In this document: positions 25,237-32,790 of the stretch, in pieces
Layout of the letters: every line of letters begins with the position of its first letter
Position numbering within the stretch: position 1 is the stretch's first letter
From: an uncultured Caldilineales bacterium
GTDB lineage: Bacteria > Chloroflexota > Anaerolineae > JAAEKA01
Length of the DNA stretch: 64,000 nucleotides
Assembly (NCBI GenBank): GCA_937907455.1
Contig: CALESQ010000013.1
Location: 1-64,000 of the forward strand
Direction: 5' to 3'
Notes under the pieces: model-generated
Told to the model about the DNA's origin: nothing
The model's input: only the letters and a program-made list of their open reading frames with translations
Databases searched by the model: none
Made by a program: the position numbers and the translations under genes

Positions 25237-26340
25237 ATGCCTGTGACCATTAAACCCTTTCGCCGTCCACACCGGACCTTTTATCTCGCCGCTGCGTTCC
25301 TCTTCCTCTGGCTGATGCTTCACGCCGATGCCGCGCACGCAGCCCCGGCCATCCACACACGGCCTCCGCTCACCAACCCCGCCTGCGCCTCGTGGGGGCC
25401 GAACCGGGTAGATTGCTTCATCATCGGCAACGATGGCCGCATCTACCACAGCTATTCTGATCAAGCGTCCAGCGGCGATGCACGCCACTTCTCGCGCTGG
25501 ATCGAGGAGCCTGCACCGCCGCCCGATGGCCTCGATCTGGGCACGGGCCTGGCGGTGACGGCGTGGGGCGTGGGCCGGCTGGACATCATGGCGATCACCC
25601 CCGATGGCGATGTGGTGCATACCTACTACGACCAGAACGCCTGGCAACTGCCGAATTGGGAGTTCGTGGCCTATCCCGGCAACGTCGGTGTGAGTGAAAT
25701 CGGCTGTACATCGTGGGGCGTCAACCGGATTGACTGCTTCACCCGCGGCAAAAACCGGCGCATCTACCAGGTGCGTTGGGATGGCACAAGCTGGGGCACG
25801 TTCGACCTGGGGCCGCTGCCCACCAGCGGCACAGCGGACAACCCCTACTTGGGCGTCGGCGCGGCGGCCTATGCACCTAACGCCCTCTTTCTGCTGGTGA
25901 TCGGCGTGGACGGCAACCTCTACTATCGCAAATGGGACGGAGCGAGCTGGGGCGTCTGGCGCGACGGCGGCAAGGCCTCGCCGGACAACCTGATGACCAT
26001 CTCCTGCCAGGCGGGCGTGATCTACCTGATGGACTGCGTATTCGGTGATGTAGGTGGCAAGCTCTGGCATCGCTCCTACTACGACGGCGCAGGCTATTGG
26101 CTGGACTGGCATAACCTCAACGCGGTGGGTGGGGGCCAAAGCGCCTACTATGCTTCGGGCATAGGAACCAGCAAGGTCGCAGGTGACCAGGGCGCGCTCT
26201 ACGCGCTCACCTACGGCGTGGATGGCCGGTTGTATCTTGGCTTTGGCCGCGGTGGCGCAGCCACCTTCAATTGGTACGGCTGGAGCAGCCTCGGCCGTCC
26301 CGCCGATCAACGTATGTATGTGCCGGGGGTGAGGAGGTGA
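25237..26340 (+). CDS. secreted PLL-like beta-propeller (DUF346-type) protein
   Basis: A 367-residue exported protein. A signal peptide ends at about HAAPA, and the rest is a repeated blade pattern. Each blade has SWG.NR.DCF followed by IYHSYSD, IYQVRWDGTSWG or LYYRKWDGASWGVWRDGG, as in the PLL/fucose-binding lectin-like propellers. At least five blades can be counted, some with a Cys at the same place (CASWGPNRVDCF, CTSWGVNRIDCF). A carbohydrate-binding surface role is likely. An aggaga ribosome binding site at 25221-25226 favours the start at 25237 over the in-frame ATG at 25198. The C-terminus MYVPGVRR is a weak echo of the VYLPLV tail of the next gene. Confidence 0.83.
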   Translation: MPVTIKPFRRPHRTFYLAAAFLFLWLMLHADAAHAAPAIHTRPPLTNPACASWGPNRVDCFIIGNDGRIYHSYSDQASSGDARHFSRWIEEPAPPPDGLDLGTGLAVTAWGVGRLDIMAITPDGDVVHTYYDQNAWQLPNWEFVAYPGNVGVSEIGCTSWGVNRIDCFTRGKNRRIYQVRWDGTSWGTFDLGPLPTSGTADNPYLGVGAAAYAPNALFLLVIGVDGNLYYRKWDGASWGVWRDGGKASPDNLMTISCQAGVIYLMDCVFGDVGGKLWHRSYYDGAGYWLDWHNLNAVGGGQSAYYASGIGTSKVAGDQGALYALTYGVDGRLYLGFGRGGAATFNWYGWSSLGRPADQRMYVPGVRR

Positions 26341-26567
26341 AGAAGTAGACACGTAGACAAGTAGACAGGTAAATACGTTGTAAATTGAGTTTTCCTATAC
26401 CGGTTGCTGCACTATCTGTCATTCCGAGGCCTGGCAGGGCCGAAGAAGCCCTCACGAACGCACGGGAGACTCTTTACTGTGTTCGGAGTGACAGCGGTCA
26501 GGACATTTACCTTGCCGAACTTCTACAGTGCAGTAAAGCGACATAATGAGGAGTATGGTTTCTTCGC
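26341..26567. other. intergenic region with GTAGACAA words and copy B repeat
   Basis: Together with the array that follows, this is a 443-nt gap without a gene. It starts with GTAGACA-type words on the plus strand (26346-26370), the reverse orientation of the CTACTTGT array, and then holds the 77-bp inverted-end repeat. The rest shows nothing recognisable. Confidence 0.5.
26417..26493. repeat. 77-bp inverted-end intergenic repeat, copy B
   Basis: Begins TGTCATTCCGA and ends TCGGAGTGACA. It aligns with the reverse complement of 12875-12952, including CACGAACGCA and GGGAGACTC. The two copies lie in opposite orientation 13.5 kb apart. Confidence 0.65.
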
Positions 26568-26752
26568 CTACTCCTCCCTTATCTACTTGTCTACTCCTCC
26601 CTTATCTACTTATCTACCCCTCCCTTATCTACTTGTCTACTCCTCCCCTTGTCTACTTGTCTACTCTCCCCTTATCTACTTGTCTACTCCTCCCTTGTCT
26701 ACTTGCCTACTCTCCCCTTGTCTACTTGTCTACTCCTCCCTTGTCTACTTGT
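26568..26752. repeat. 23-bp tandem array, eight units
   Basis: Eight near-identical head-to-tail units with consensus ctactcctcccttrtctact then tgt (one unit is 24 bp). The array ends 31 nt before the beta-helix gene start. The units are contiguous without spacers and are not palindromic, so this is a simple tandem array and not CRISPR. The units contain the CTACTTGT word of the octamer array at 28495. Confidence 0.9.
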
Positions 26753-26783
26753 CTGCTTCCTTTTCCCCCCAGGAGCTACCGAG

Positions 26784-28442
26784 ATGAAACGTGTAAAAAC
26801 AATCGGCTTTGTTGTGTTGGTTCTGATGACGATATGGATACCTCGCAGCGTGTTGGCGGCCAATGCCGTGGTGGGCAACGGCACGCCAGCCAGTTGCACC
26901 GAAGCGGCTTTTGACAGCGCGCTGAACACCGCCAGCAACGGCGGCGGCACCATCATCTTCAACTGCGGCCCCAACCCGGTGACCATTGCTTTCAGCATTG
27001 CTAAAATCGTGACGCTGGGCAATGTCACGATCAACGGCGGCGGGCGTATTGTGCTGCAAGCGGGTAACAACGAGCGCCATTTCTTTGTGGGGCCTGGCAT
27101 CACCTTTCGCCTGCAGAACATCACCCTGCGCGGGGGCAATGCGCTGGTGAGCGGTGGCGCACTCGAAACCTCCGTGGCTACGGTGATCCTGGACAACGTG
27201 CAACTGCTGAACAACGCGTCTGCGGTGAGCGGTGGTGCCATCTATTGCTTCGACGGCACTCTCACCATCAACGACAGCACACTGCAAGGCAACACCTCCG
27301 CAGAGCGCGGCGGTGCCATCTACAACGACGGCTGTACGGTGACGATCAATAACTCAACTTTGCGCAGCAACCGCACGTTGAACAACATCAGCCAGGGCGG
27401 AGCGATCTACAACCAGATTACCGGCAAACTCGTGGTCAATCAAACGCTGCTGCACGATAACCAATCGTTCGACGGTGGCGGTTTGTATATCGCTGACAAC
27501 TCCACCGCCGCGCTGAACGGCACAACCCTGCTGGCTAATCGCAGCGGCTATGGAGGCGGTCTGGAAAACAGCGGCGTGGTCACCATCACACAGAGCCTGT
27601 TGGACGGCAACATCGTGACCGGCAGCGGCGGCGGCCTGTGGAACCTGGGTGGCTACGTGGTGATGAAGCAAACCACCGTGCGCAACAACCGCGCCTACGA
27701 AGGCGGCGGCATCAACAGCTACGGCAACGCGGTTGAGCTGACCAATATCAATATCACCGACAACATTGCTACCGGCTCGCATGGCGGGGGGATCTATCAC
27801 GGCGGCGGCACCTTCTTCGTCACCAATGCCACGATCAGCGGCAACCGCGCCAACGATGCGGCGGGCAATGGCGGCGGCGTCTATCAAAACTCCAACGACA
27901 ACCTGGTGCTGACCAACGTCACCCTCGCCAACAACTGGGCAGGCGGCTTTGGCGGTGGGTTGTACCACTACGCGCGTTACGCCATCCTGACCAATGTCAC
28001 CATCACCGACAACACCGCTGGCCTGGCCGGAACAGCGATCTACGAAGACGCGCCGATGACTCCCGCCAGTCCGGGCATCATCCAGATCACCAGCAGCGTC
28101 ATCGCGGGCAGTGCCAACAACTGCGACGGGCCGATGTTCCAGTCTATCGGCTACAACATCAGCCGCGGCACATGCAGTTCGCTGGATCACCCCACCGATC
28201 GCGGCAACTACAGCGGCAACCTGCTGCTCGGTCCACTGACCTTCAACGGCGGCACGTTCGCCATGAACACCCGCTTGCCGCAGGCCGGCAGCCCGCTGAT
28301 CAACATGGGCAACGCCACCTTCTGCACGGCACTTGATCAACGCGGCGCGGCGCGCGTGGGTGTGTGCGACATCGGCGCCACCGAATATGGCCCGCCGCTG
28401 CAACGCCACGTGTATCTGCCCCTGGTCAAGCGGATGCGCTGA
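26784..28442 (+). CDS. secreted right-handed beta-helix protein with VYLPLV tail
   Basis: A 552-residue exported protein: signal peptide (about 1-27, ending VLAANA), then a long right-handed parallel beta-helix built of GG.IYN...TINNSTL-type coils from about residue 60 to 480. It resembles polymorphic outer-membrane-repeat and pectate-lyase-like proteins, but no lyase site is evident. The C-terminus ends RHVYLPLVKRMR. I recall VYLPLV-type tails at the ends of many Chloroflexota secreted proteins, where they may be a sorting or anchoring signal. An aggag ribosome binding site (26771-26775) sets the start; upstream in-frame codons are array sequence. Tandem repeats lie on both sides of the gene. 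Confidence 0.85.
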   Translation: MKRVKTIGFVVLVLMTIWIPRSVLAANAVVGNGTPASCTEAAFDSALNTASNGGGTIIFNCGPNPVTIAFSIAKIVTLGNVTINGGGRIVLQAGNNERHFFVGPGITFRLQNITLRGGNALVSGGALETSVATVILDNVQLLNNASAVSGGAIYCFDGTLTINDSTLQGNTSAERGGAIYNDGCTVTINNSTLRSNRTLNNISQGGAIYNQITGKLVVNQTLLHDNQSFDGGGLYIADNSTAALNGTTLLANRSGYGGGLENSGVVTITQSLLDGNIVTGSGGGLWNLGGYVVMKQTTVRNNRAYEGGGINSYGNAVELTNINITDNIATGSHGGGIYHGGGTFFVTNATISGNRANDAAGNGGGVYQNSNDNLVLTNVTLANNWAGGFGGGLYHYARYAILTNVTITDNTAGLAGTAIYEDAPMTPASPGIIQITSSVIAGSANNCDGPMFQSIGYNISRGTCSSLDHPTDRGNYSGNLLLGPLTFNGGTFAMNTRLPQAGSPLINMGNATFCTALDQRGAARVGVCDIGATEYGPPLQRHVYLPLVKRMR

Positions 28443-28494
28443 CACACTGCTTAGGAACCCTCCCCCAGCCACCAGCCATCGTCTTCCCATTTAT

Positions 28495-28606
28495 CTACCT
28501 GTCTCCTTGTCTCCCTGTCTACCTGTCTCCTTGTCTACTTGTCTACCTGTCTCCTTGTCTACCTGTCTACTTGTCTACCTGTCTACTTGTTTCCTTGTCT
28601 CCTTGT
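28495..28606. repeat. octamer tandem array, 14 units
   Basis: Fourteen contiguous 8-bp units of the form CTMCYTGT lie between the beta-helix gene and the heparinase-like gene, ending 17 nt before the latter's ATG. Translational signals for that gene are therefore weak or absent. The unit is shared with the 23-bp array at 26568. Confidence 0.9.
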
Positions 28607-28623
28607 CTGCCAATCTACCACCT

Positions 28624-31047
28624 ATGCCACGCCTACTTCCCCTCCTCCTCATCCTTACTCTGCTGACAGCCTGCGGCGGCGCGAAAGGCGCGCCCGCGGG
28701 CCAACCTGCGGCGACCCTGCCCGCGGCGCCAGCCGCTCAGGCCGATCCGCTGCCTGCTTCAAGCACCGACAATGCCCATCCCCGTCTGTGGCTGACCCCA
28801 GACGGGGTGATGCAGTTGCGCGGCTGGGCCACGGCAGATAACCCGCTCTGGGCCGATGGCTTGCTGCTGCTGGCCGAGCGCGCCCGTGCCGACATGGACG
28901 CAGGCCGCGTACCCGCTGATGACTGCGGCGGCACCGCCTACGAAGAGTATCCGACAGAGATGTATGCCGAGCTGTTCGCCTTCCTGGCGCTGATCCACCC
29001 GGACGCCGCTGCCCGCGCCGACTACGCCAGCCGCGGCCGCGCCCTGCTGATGCACGTCATCGGTGAGGCCGCCAAAGGCCCGGCCAGCAAAGAAAATTTT
29101 AACTGCAACGGTAGCCGCCAGTATCCGCCCTTCCGCCACCCAGAGTTTTTCACCGCTGACCGCGACCGCGCCCGCTACCACGGCGAGGCCTTCGCCCTCA
29201 GCGTGGATTGGCTTTACCCCGCACTGAGCGCCGCCGACAAGACCGCCATCCGCCAGGTGTTCCTGCGCTGGAGCGAGGAGATCATCACCCAGGGCTATCA
29301 CCACCCGCAGCCGGTGGGCATGGTCAACGACCCGGCGCTGTTGGCCGACCGGCAGCAGGTGCGCTTTGCGGGCAACAACTACTTCGCCGCGCACATGCGC
29401 AACCTGGGGCTAATGGCGCTGGCACTTGACCCGGCTGACGACCCCGACGGCGCGCTGCGCGGCTATCTGACCAATGCCCAGGGCGCGTACCTCTACCTGT
29501 TCAATCACCTGCTGGAAACTGATGCGCGCGGCGGGCTGCTGCCCGAAGGCTTCGAATACAGCCCGCAGACCGCGGCCTATGCCGTGCAATTCCTGTGGGC
29601 GTTGCAAAGCAGCGGCAGCGCGGGCGCAGCCGAGGCAGTGAACCGCGACTTCTGGGCCGCGTTCGTGGCCGCCTATCTGCACAGCCTCAGCCCGGCCCCC
29701 GTGACCTTCGACCGCGACGGCGAGCTGCTGGCCGAGTATCAGCCCGCGTGGTATGGTGACAGCCAGGACTATCGCCTGCCTGACTTCATCAACGTGTGGG
29801 GTGCGCTGGCGGCGCTGCTGCCAGAGCAGGCCGAGGCGATCCGCTGGGCCGCGCAGCACACTGCGCCCGGCGGCGCGGCGCGGCTGACAGAGCGGGTACG
29901 CAACCCCACTGATTTCCGCGAGGCGATCCTGGGCTTCATGCTCTTTGACCCCCAGGCCGCGCCCGCGGCTGATCCCCGCGCCGCGCTGGGGCTGGAGTTC
30001 AGCGCAACGGGTCTGAACCGCGTGTTCAGCCGCACCGGCTGGGACGCTGACGCCGCCTGGCTGAACTATCGCCTGGGCTGGAACAGCATTGATCATCAGA
30101 TGGCCGACGGCAACCATTTCGAGTGGTATCGCCGCGGCGAATGGCTGACCAAAGGCCGCGCCGGCTATGCCAACATCGCCGAAGGCATTGCCAGCTCCGA
30201 GTTCTACAACACCGTGACAGTGGGCAACGACCGCCCCGACCGCTCCGACGACGACTGGCGCATAGACCTGTGGCAACGCGGCTCGCAATGGAACCTGGTG
30301 AGCGACGACAACCCCACCCTGCGCGCTTACGTGGCCGACGCGGGCCTGCTCTACGTGACCGGCGACGCCACCCCGCTTTACAACAGCAGCAGCGAGGGCG
30401 TGAGTGCGGTGACGCACGTCTCGCGCAGTCTGCTCTGGCTCAAGCCGGACCTGCTGGTGATCTACGACCGCGCCGAGACGCGCGGGCCGGGCTACGTCAA
30501 ACGCTGGTGGCTGCAACTGGCTGCACCACCTGCGGTGCAGGGCGCGGGCGCGCTGGCAACCACACCGGGCGGCCAGCAGCTTGTCATCACCGCCCTGCTG
30601 CCGGAGGGTGCGCAGCTGCAACCTGTGAACCGCGCCGAAGCCATCGTAGAGGACGCAATCGCTCACAACGAGCCAATGACCGTGCGCCTGATGAGCGAGG
30701 CCGCCAACGCCCCACCTGCGGCACGCTTCCTGCATGTGCTGCAAGCGGGTGATGCCGGCGCTGCCACGCTCACGCCGCTGTTGCTGCGCAGCACGGATGG
30801 CCGTTGGGAGGGCGCGGCTGCGGGCGATGCCGCCATCCTCTTTGCCCGCGACCTGGGGCAACCGCTGGCCGGTGAGCTGCGCTACACCGCGCCCGCGGGG
30901 ACGCGCCGCCAGCTCATCAGCGGGCTGGAGCCGGGCGCAGGCTACACCGTGCAGGTGACAGCCACAGCCACCGGCGTCACAGTGAGCGTTCAGCCCGGCG
31001 GCGCTGCGGTAGCCGACGAGGCAGGCGTGCTGCGCCTGGAAGATTAA
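28624..31047 (+). CDS. heparinase II/III-like lipoprotein (polysaccharide lyase family)
   Basis: An 807-residue lipoprotein: signal, lipobox LTAC (Cys17), Ala/Pro linker, then an alpha-toroid-like region (HPRLWLTPDGVMQLRGWATA through about 450). A heparinase II/III-type beta-sandwich follows (LNRVFSRTGWDADAAWLNYR, SIDHQMADGNHFEWYRRGEW, SEFYNTVTV). The His in DHQMADGNHFE corresponds to the conserved region of family members that cleave acidic polysaccharides. The actual substrate cannot be told. It is followed by three membrane proteins of the surface-polysaccharide type. No ribosome binding site precedes the ATG; the upstream sequence is the octamer array. Confidence 0.8.
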   Translation: MPRLLPLLLILTLLTACGGAKGAPAGQPAATLPAAPAAQADPLPASSTDNAHPRLWLTPDGVMQLRGWATADNPLWADGLLLLAERARADMDAGRVPADDCGGTAYEEYPTEMYAELFAFLALIHPDAAARADYASRGRALLMHVIGEAAKGPASKENFNCNGSRQYPPFRHPEFFTADRDRARYHGEAFALSVDWLYPALSAADKTAIRQVFLRWSEEIITQGYHHPQPVGMVNDPALLADRQQVRFAGNNYFAAHMRNLGLMALALDPADDPDGALRGYLTNAQGAYLYLFNHLLETDARGGLLPEGFEYSPQTAAYAVQFLWALQSSGSAGAAEAVNRDFWAAFVAAYLHSLSPAPVTFDRDGELLAEYQPAWYGDSQDYRLPDFINVWGALAALLPEQAEAIRWAAQHTAPGGAARLTERVRNPTDFREAILGFMLFDPQAAPAADPRAALGLEFSATGLNRVFSRTGWDADAAWLNYRLGWNSIDHQMADGNHFEWYRRGEWLTKGRAGYANIAEGIASSEFYNTVTVGNDRPDRSDDDWRIDLWQRGSQWNLVSDDNPTLRAYVADAGLLYVTGDATPLYNSSSEGVSAVTHVSRSLLWLKPDLLVIYDRAETRGPGYVKRWWLQLAAPPAVQGAGALATTPGGQQLVITALLPEGAQLQPVNRAEAIVEDAIAHNEPMTVRLMSEAANAPPAARFLHVLQAGDAGAATLTPLLLRSTDGRWEGAAAGDAAILFARDLGQPLAGELRYTAPAGTRRQLISGLEPGAGYTVQVTATATGVTVSVQPGGAAVADEAGVLRLED

Positions 31048-31159
31048 CAGCCAGCCCAAGCCAGCTATCCTGCAATGCAGTTGCATGATAGTTGGCTTTT
31101 GGGCCGGAGAATGCTCGCTAATCCTCCTTTTTTGCCAAAATCCGCATACCCTGGGCCAT

Positions 31160-31194
31160 TTGAACCTTGGATGAACTGTGCTATAATCGCGGGC
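31160..31194 (+). promoter_or_regulatory. sigma-70-type promoter for a leaderless membrane-protein gene
   Basis: TTGAAC (31160-31165), a 16-nt spacer, TATAAT (31182-31187), then 7 nt to the ATG at 31195. Confidence 0.65.
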
Positions 31195-32790
31195 ATGTCG
31201 AATGCGACTTCCTCCCCAGGCCGGCGCTCTCGCCGGTCTGCTGATTCTGGCGGCCGGCGCAGCTCAATCCTGCCTTACGCAGCAGCGACGGCGTTGCTGG
31301 CGCTTTTTGCCTGCGCGCCGCTGCTTTATCCTGGCTATCTTCAGAGCCATGCCGGCTTCCTGCCCCTGTTCAACCTGGCTGATCTGGCCGCAACCGGCAA
31401 CAAGCTGCGCTGGCTGCCCACAGCAGGCGTTGCGCCGGATCTGCTGCGCGGCGATGGACCGCTGGCGTGGTGGCTGGCGTTGCTGCTGCGTCCATTCGTC
31501 GGCGACCTGGCCGCGATCAAGCTGATCTTTGCGGGTAGTGTGCTGCTGGGCGCGGCCGCGCTGCTGGGAGAGGGACGCAAGGGCCTGCTGCGCGCCGCGC
31601 TCTTCCTTTTCTGGCCCCCGCTGTTGATGACGCTCACCGTGCGCGGCGCGCTGGCCGAAACGTTCTTCATGGGCCTGTTCGTGCTGGCTTTCGGCATTGC
31701 CAACTACGAGCTTCGCATCGCCCCTGACAGACAGCAAGCGGTGGGGCCTGCGCGCTGGGCTGTTTACGGTTTGCTGGCTGCTGTTTACTCTCTCCTCTTC
31801 TGGACTCAGCCCGGCCTGGCTCTCTGGGCCACGCTGCTGCTGCTGATCTGGATGCTGGCGCAGCGGCGGGGTCGTGCCGCGTTCGCCGTGACCCTGGGCG
31901 CGTTGGCAGGGGGCGCTTCCTACTGGCTGCTGCACCGCGATCTGCCCAGCCAAACGCTGGATGTAGCCAGCCATGTCGTGTATCCCTTCCAATGGTTCTC
32001 GCCCGCGTGGGGTTTTGGGGTCAGCATCCCTGGCTGGCAGGATACCCTGCCCTTGCAGCTCGGCTTCGCTGCGCTCAGCCTGGCCGCTGTGGCGCTCGTT
32101 CTGCGTCCATCCCGCGCCTCTGCCTCCGTTCTGTTCACGGTTTACGGCCTGCTGTTTGCTGTTTTTCTGACGCTCGCCCGCCCGCTGTGGCAGATCGCGC
32201 CGCTGGCCGCCACCCTCACCTACCCCTGGCAACTCTACGCCTTGATCGGCCCGCTGCTGATCTGGCTGGCCGGCGAGGCACTCAGAGCGGCCCCGCGGCT
32301 GGCAGAGCGGCCGCTCTTTGCCGCCTTGATCACCGTGGTGGTGCTGGCCAGCGTGCCCTACCTGGCTCCCCGCTTCACGCAGGTGCAGCCCGATCCGGCG
32401 CGTCCGCAGATTTTTCAGCCCACGCGCGTGACGTTGCTCGAAAGCACGGTGCAAGCCCCTGGCCCGGCCATCAGCGCCACCGAGGCGCTCACCGTGACGC
32501 TGGCCTGGCAGCCGCTGCAACCACCCGACTTCGACTACAATGTTTTCATCCATGCCGTGGACGCCACGGGCAACCGTGTGGCGCAGTGGGACGGCCAACC
32601 CTTGCAGCGAAACGCCGCCGCGCCGATGACGCAATGGGCCACCGGTGAGGTGGTCACCGGCACATATCGCCTCGACCTGCCCGCAGGCAGCCCGCCCGCG
32701 CGGCTCCTGATCGGCCTGTACAACTGGCAAACGGGCGAGCGTCTGACTGTCAACGGCAATGACAGGGTGACAGTGGAGGTGCAACCGTGA
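31195..32790 (+). CDS. multi-spanning membrane protein with C-terminal beta domain (GT-C-like)
   Basis: A 531-residue integral membrane protein. It has a basic N-terminus, about eight to ten hydrophobic helices (from AAATALLALFACAPLLYPGY to LFAALITVVVLASVPYLAP), and a soluble beta-sandwich of about 130 residues at the end (ALTVTLAWQPLQPPDFDYNVF, GTYRLDLPAGSPPARLLIGLY). The layout resembles GT-C glycosyltransferase-like proteins of Chloroflexota. QWFSPAWGFGVSIPGWQD matches the equivalent positions in the two following PTPS-related proteins (HQLFEPGWGFGISQPGPDD, SQWLDASWGYGYSVSGPND). The gene start is set by a promoter 7 nt upstream, and its stop overlaps the next start by 4 nt (GTGA). Confidence 0.75.
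   Translation: MSNATSSPGRRSRRSADSGGRRSSILPYAAATALLALFACAPLLYPGYLQSHAGFLPLFNLADLAATGNKLRWLPTAGVAPDLLRGDGPLAWWLALLLRPFVGDLAAIKLIFAGSVLLGAAALLGEGRKGLLRAALFLFWPPLLMTLTVRGALAETFFMGLFVLAFGIANYELRIAPDRQQAVGPARWAVYGLLAAVYSLLFWTQPGLALWATLLLLIWMLAQRRGRAAFAVTLGALAGGASYWLLHRDLPSQTLDVASHVVYPFQWFSPAWGFGVSIPGWQDTLPLQLGFAALSLAAVALVLRPSRASASVLFTVYGLLFAVFLTLARPLWQIAPLAATLTYPWQLYALIGPLLIWLAGEALRAAPRLAERPLFAALITVVVLASVPYLAPRFTQVQPDPARPQIFQPTRVTLLESTVQAPGPAISATEALTVTLAWQPLQPPDFDYNVFIHAVDATGNRVAQWDGQPLQRNAAAPMTQWATGEVVTGTYRLDLPAGSPPARLLIGLYNWQTGERLTVNGNDRVTVEVQP

Noticed and set aside
25219..26352. 377-codon minus-strand open frame
   Set aside because: Shadow of the beta-propeller gene, whose blade motifs, signal peptide and ribosome binding site are clear.
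26404..26787. Open frames across the tandem array
   Set aside because: Their products are only periodic Ser/Leu/Tyr/Pro strings from the repeat; no ribosome binding site or family similarity.
26568..28606. Arrays that might be taken for CRISPR
   Set aside because: Units are contiguous with no unique spacers, not palindromic, and no cas genes are nearby.
29410..31086. 558-codon minus-strand open frame
   Set aside because: Antisense shadow of the heparinase-like gene, with no recognisable domain.
31264..32784. 506-codon minus-strand open frame
   Set aside because: Antisense to the membrane-protein gene; Gln/Arg/Gly-rich and without motifs.
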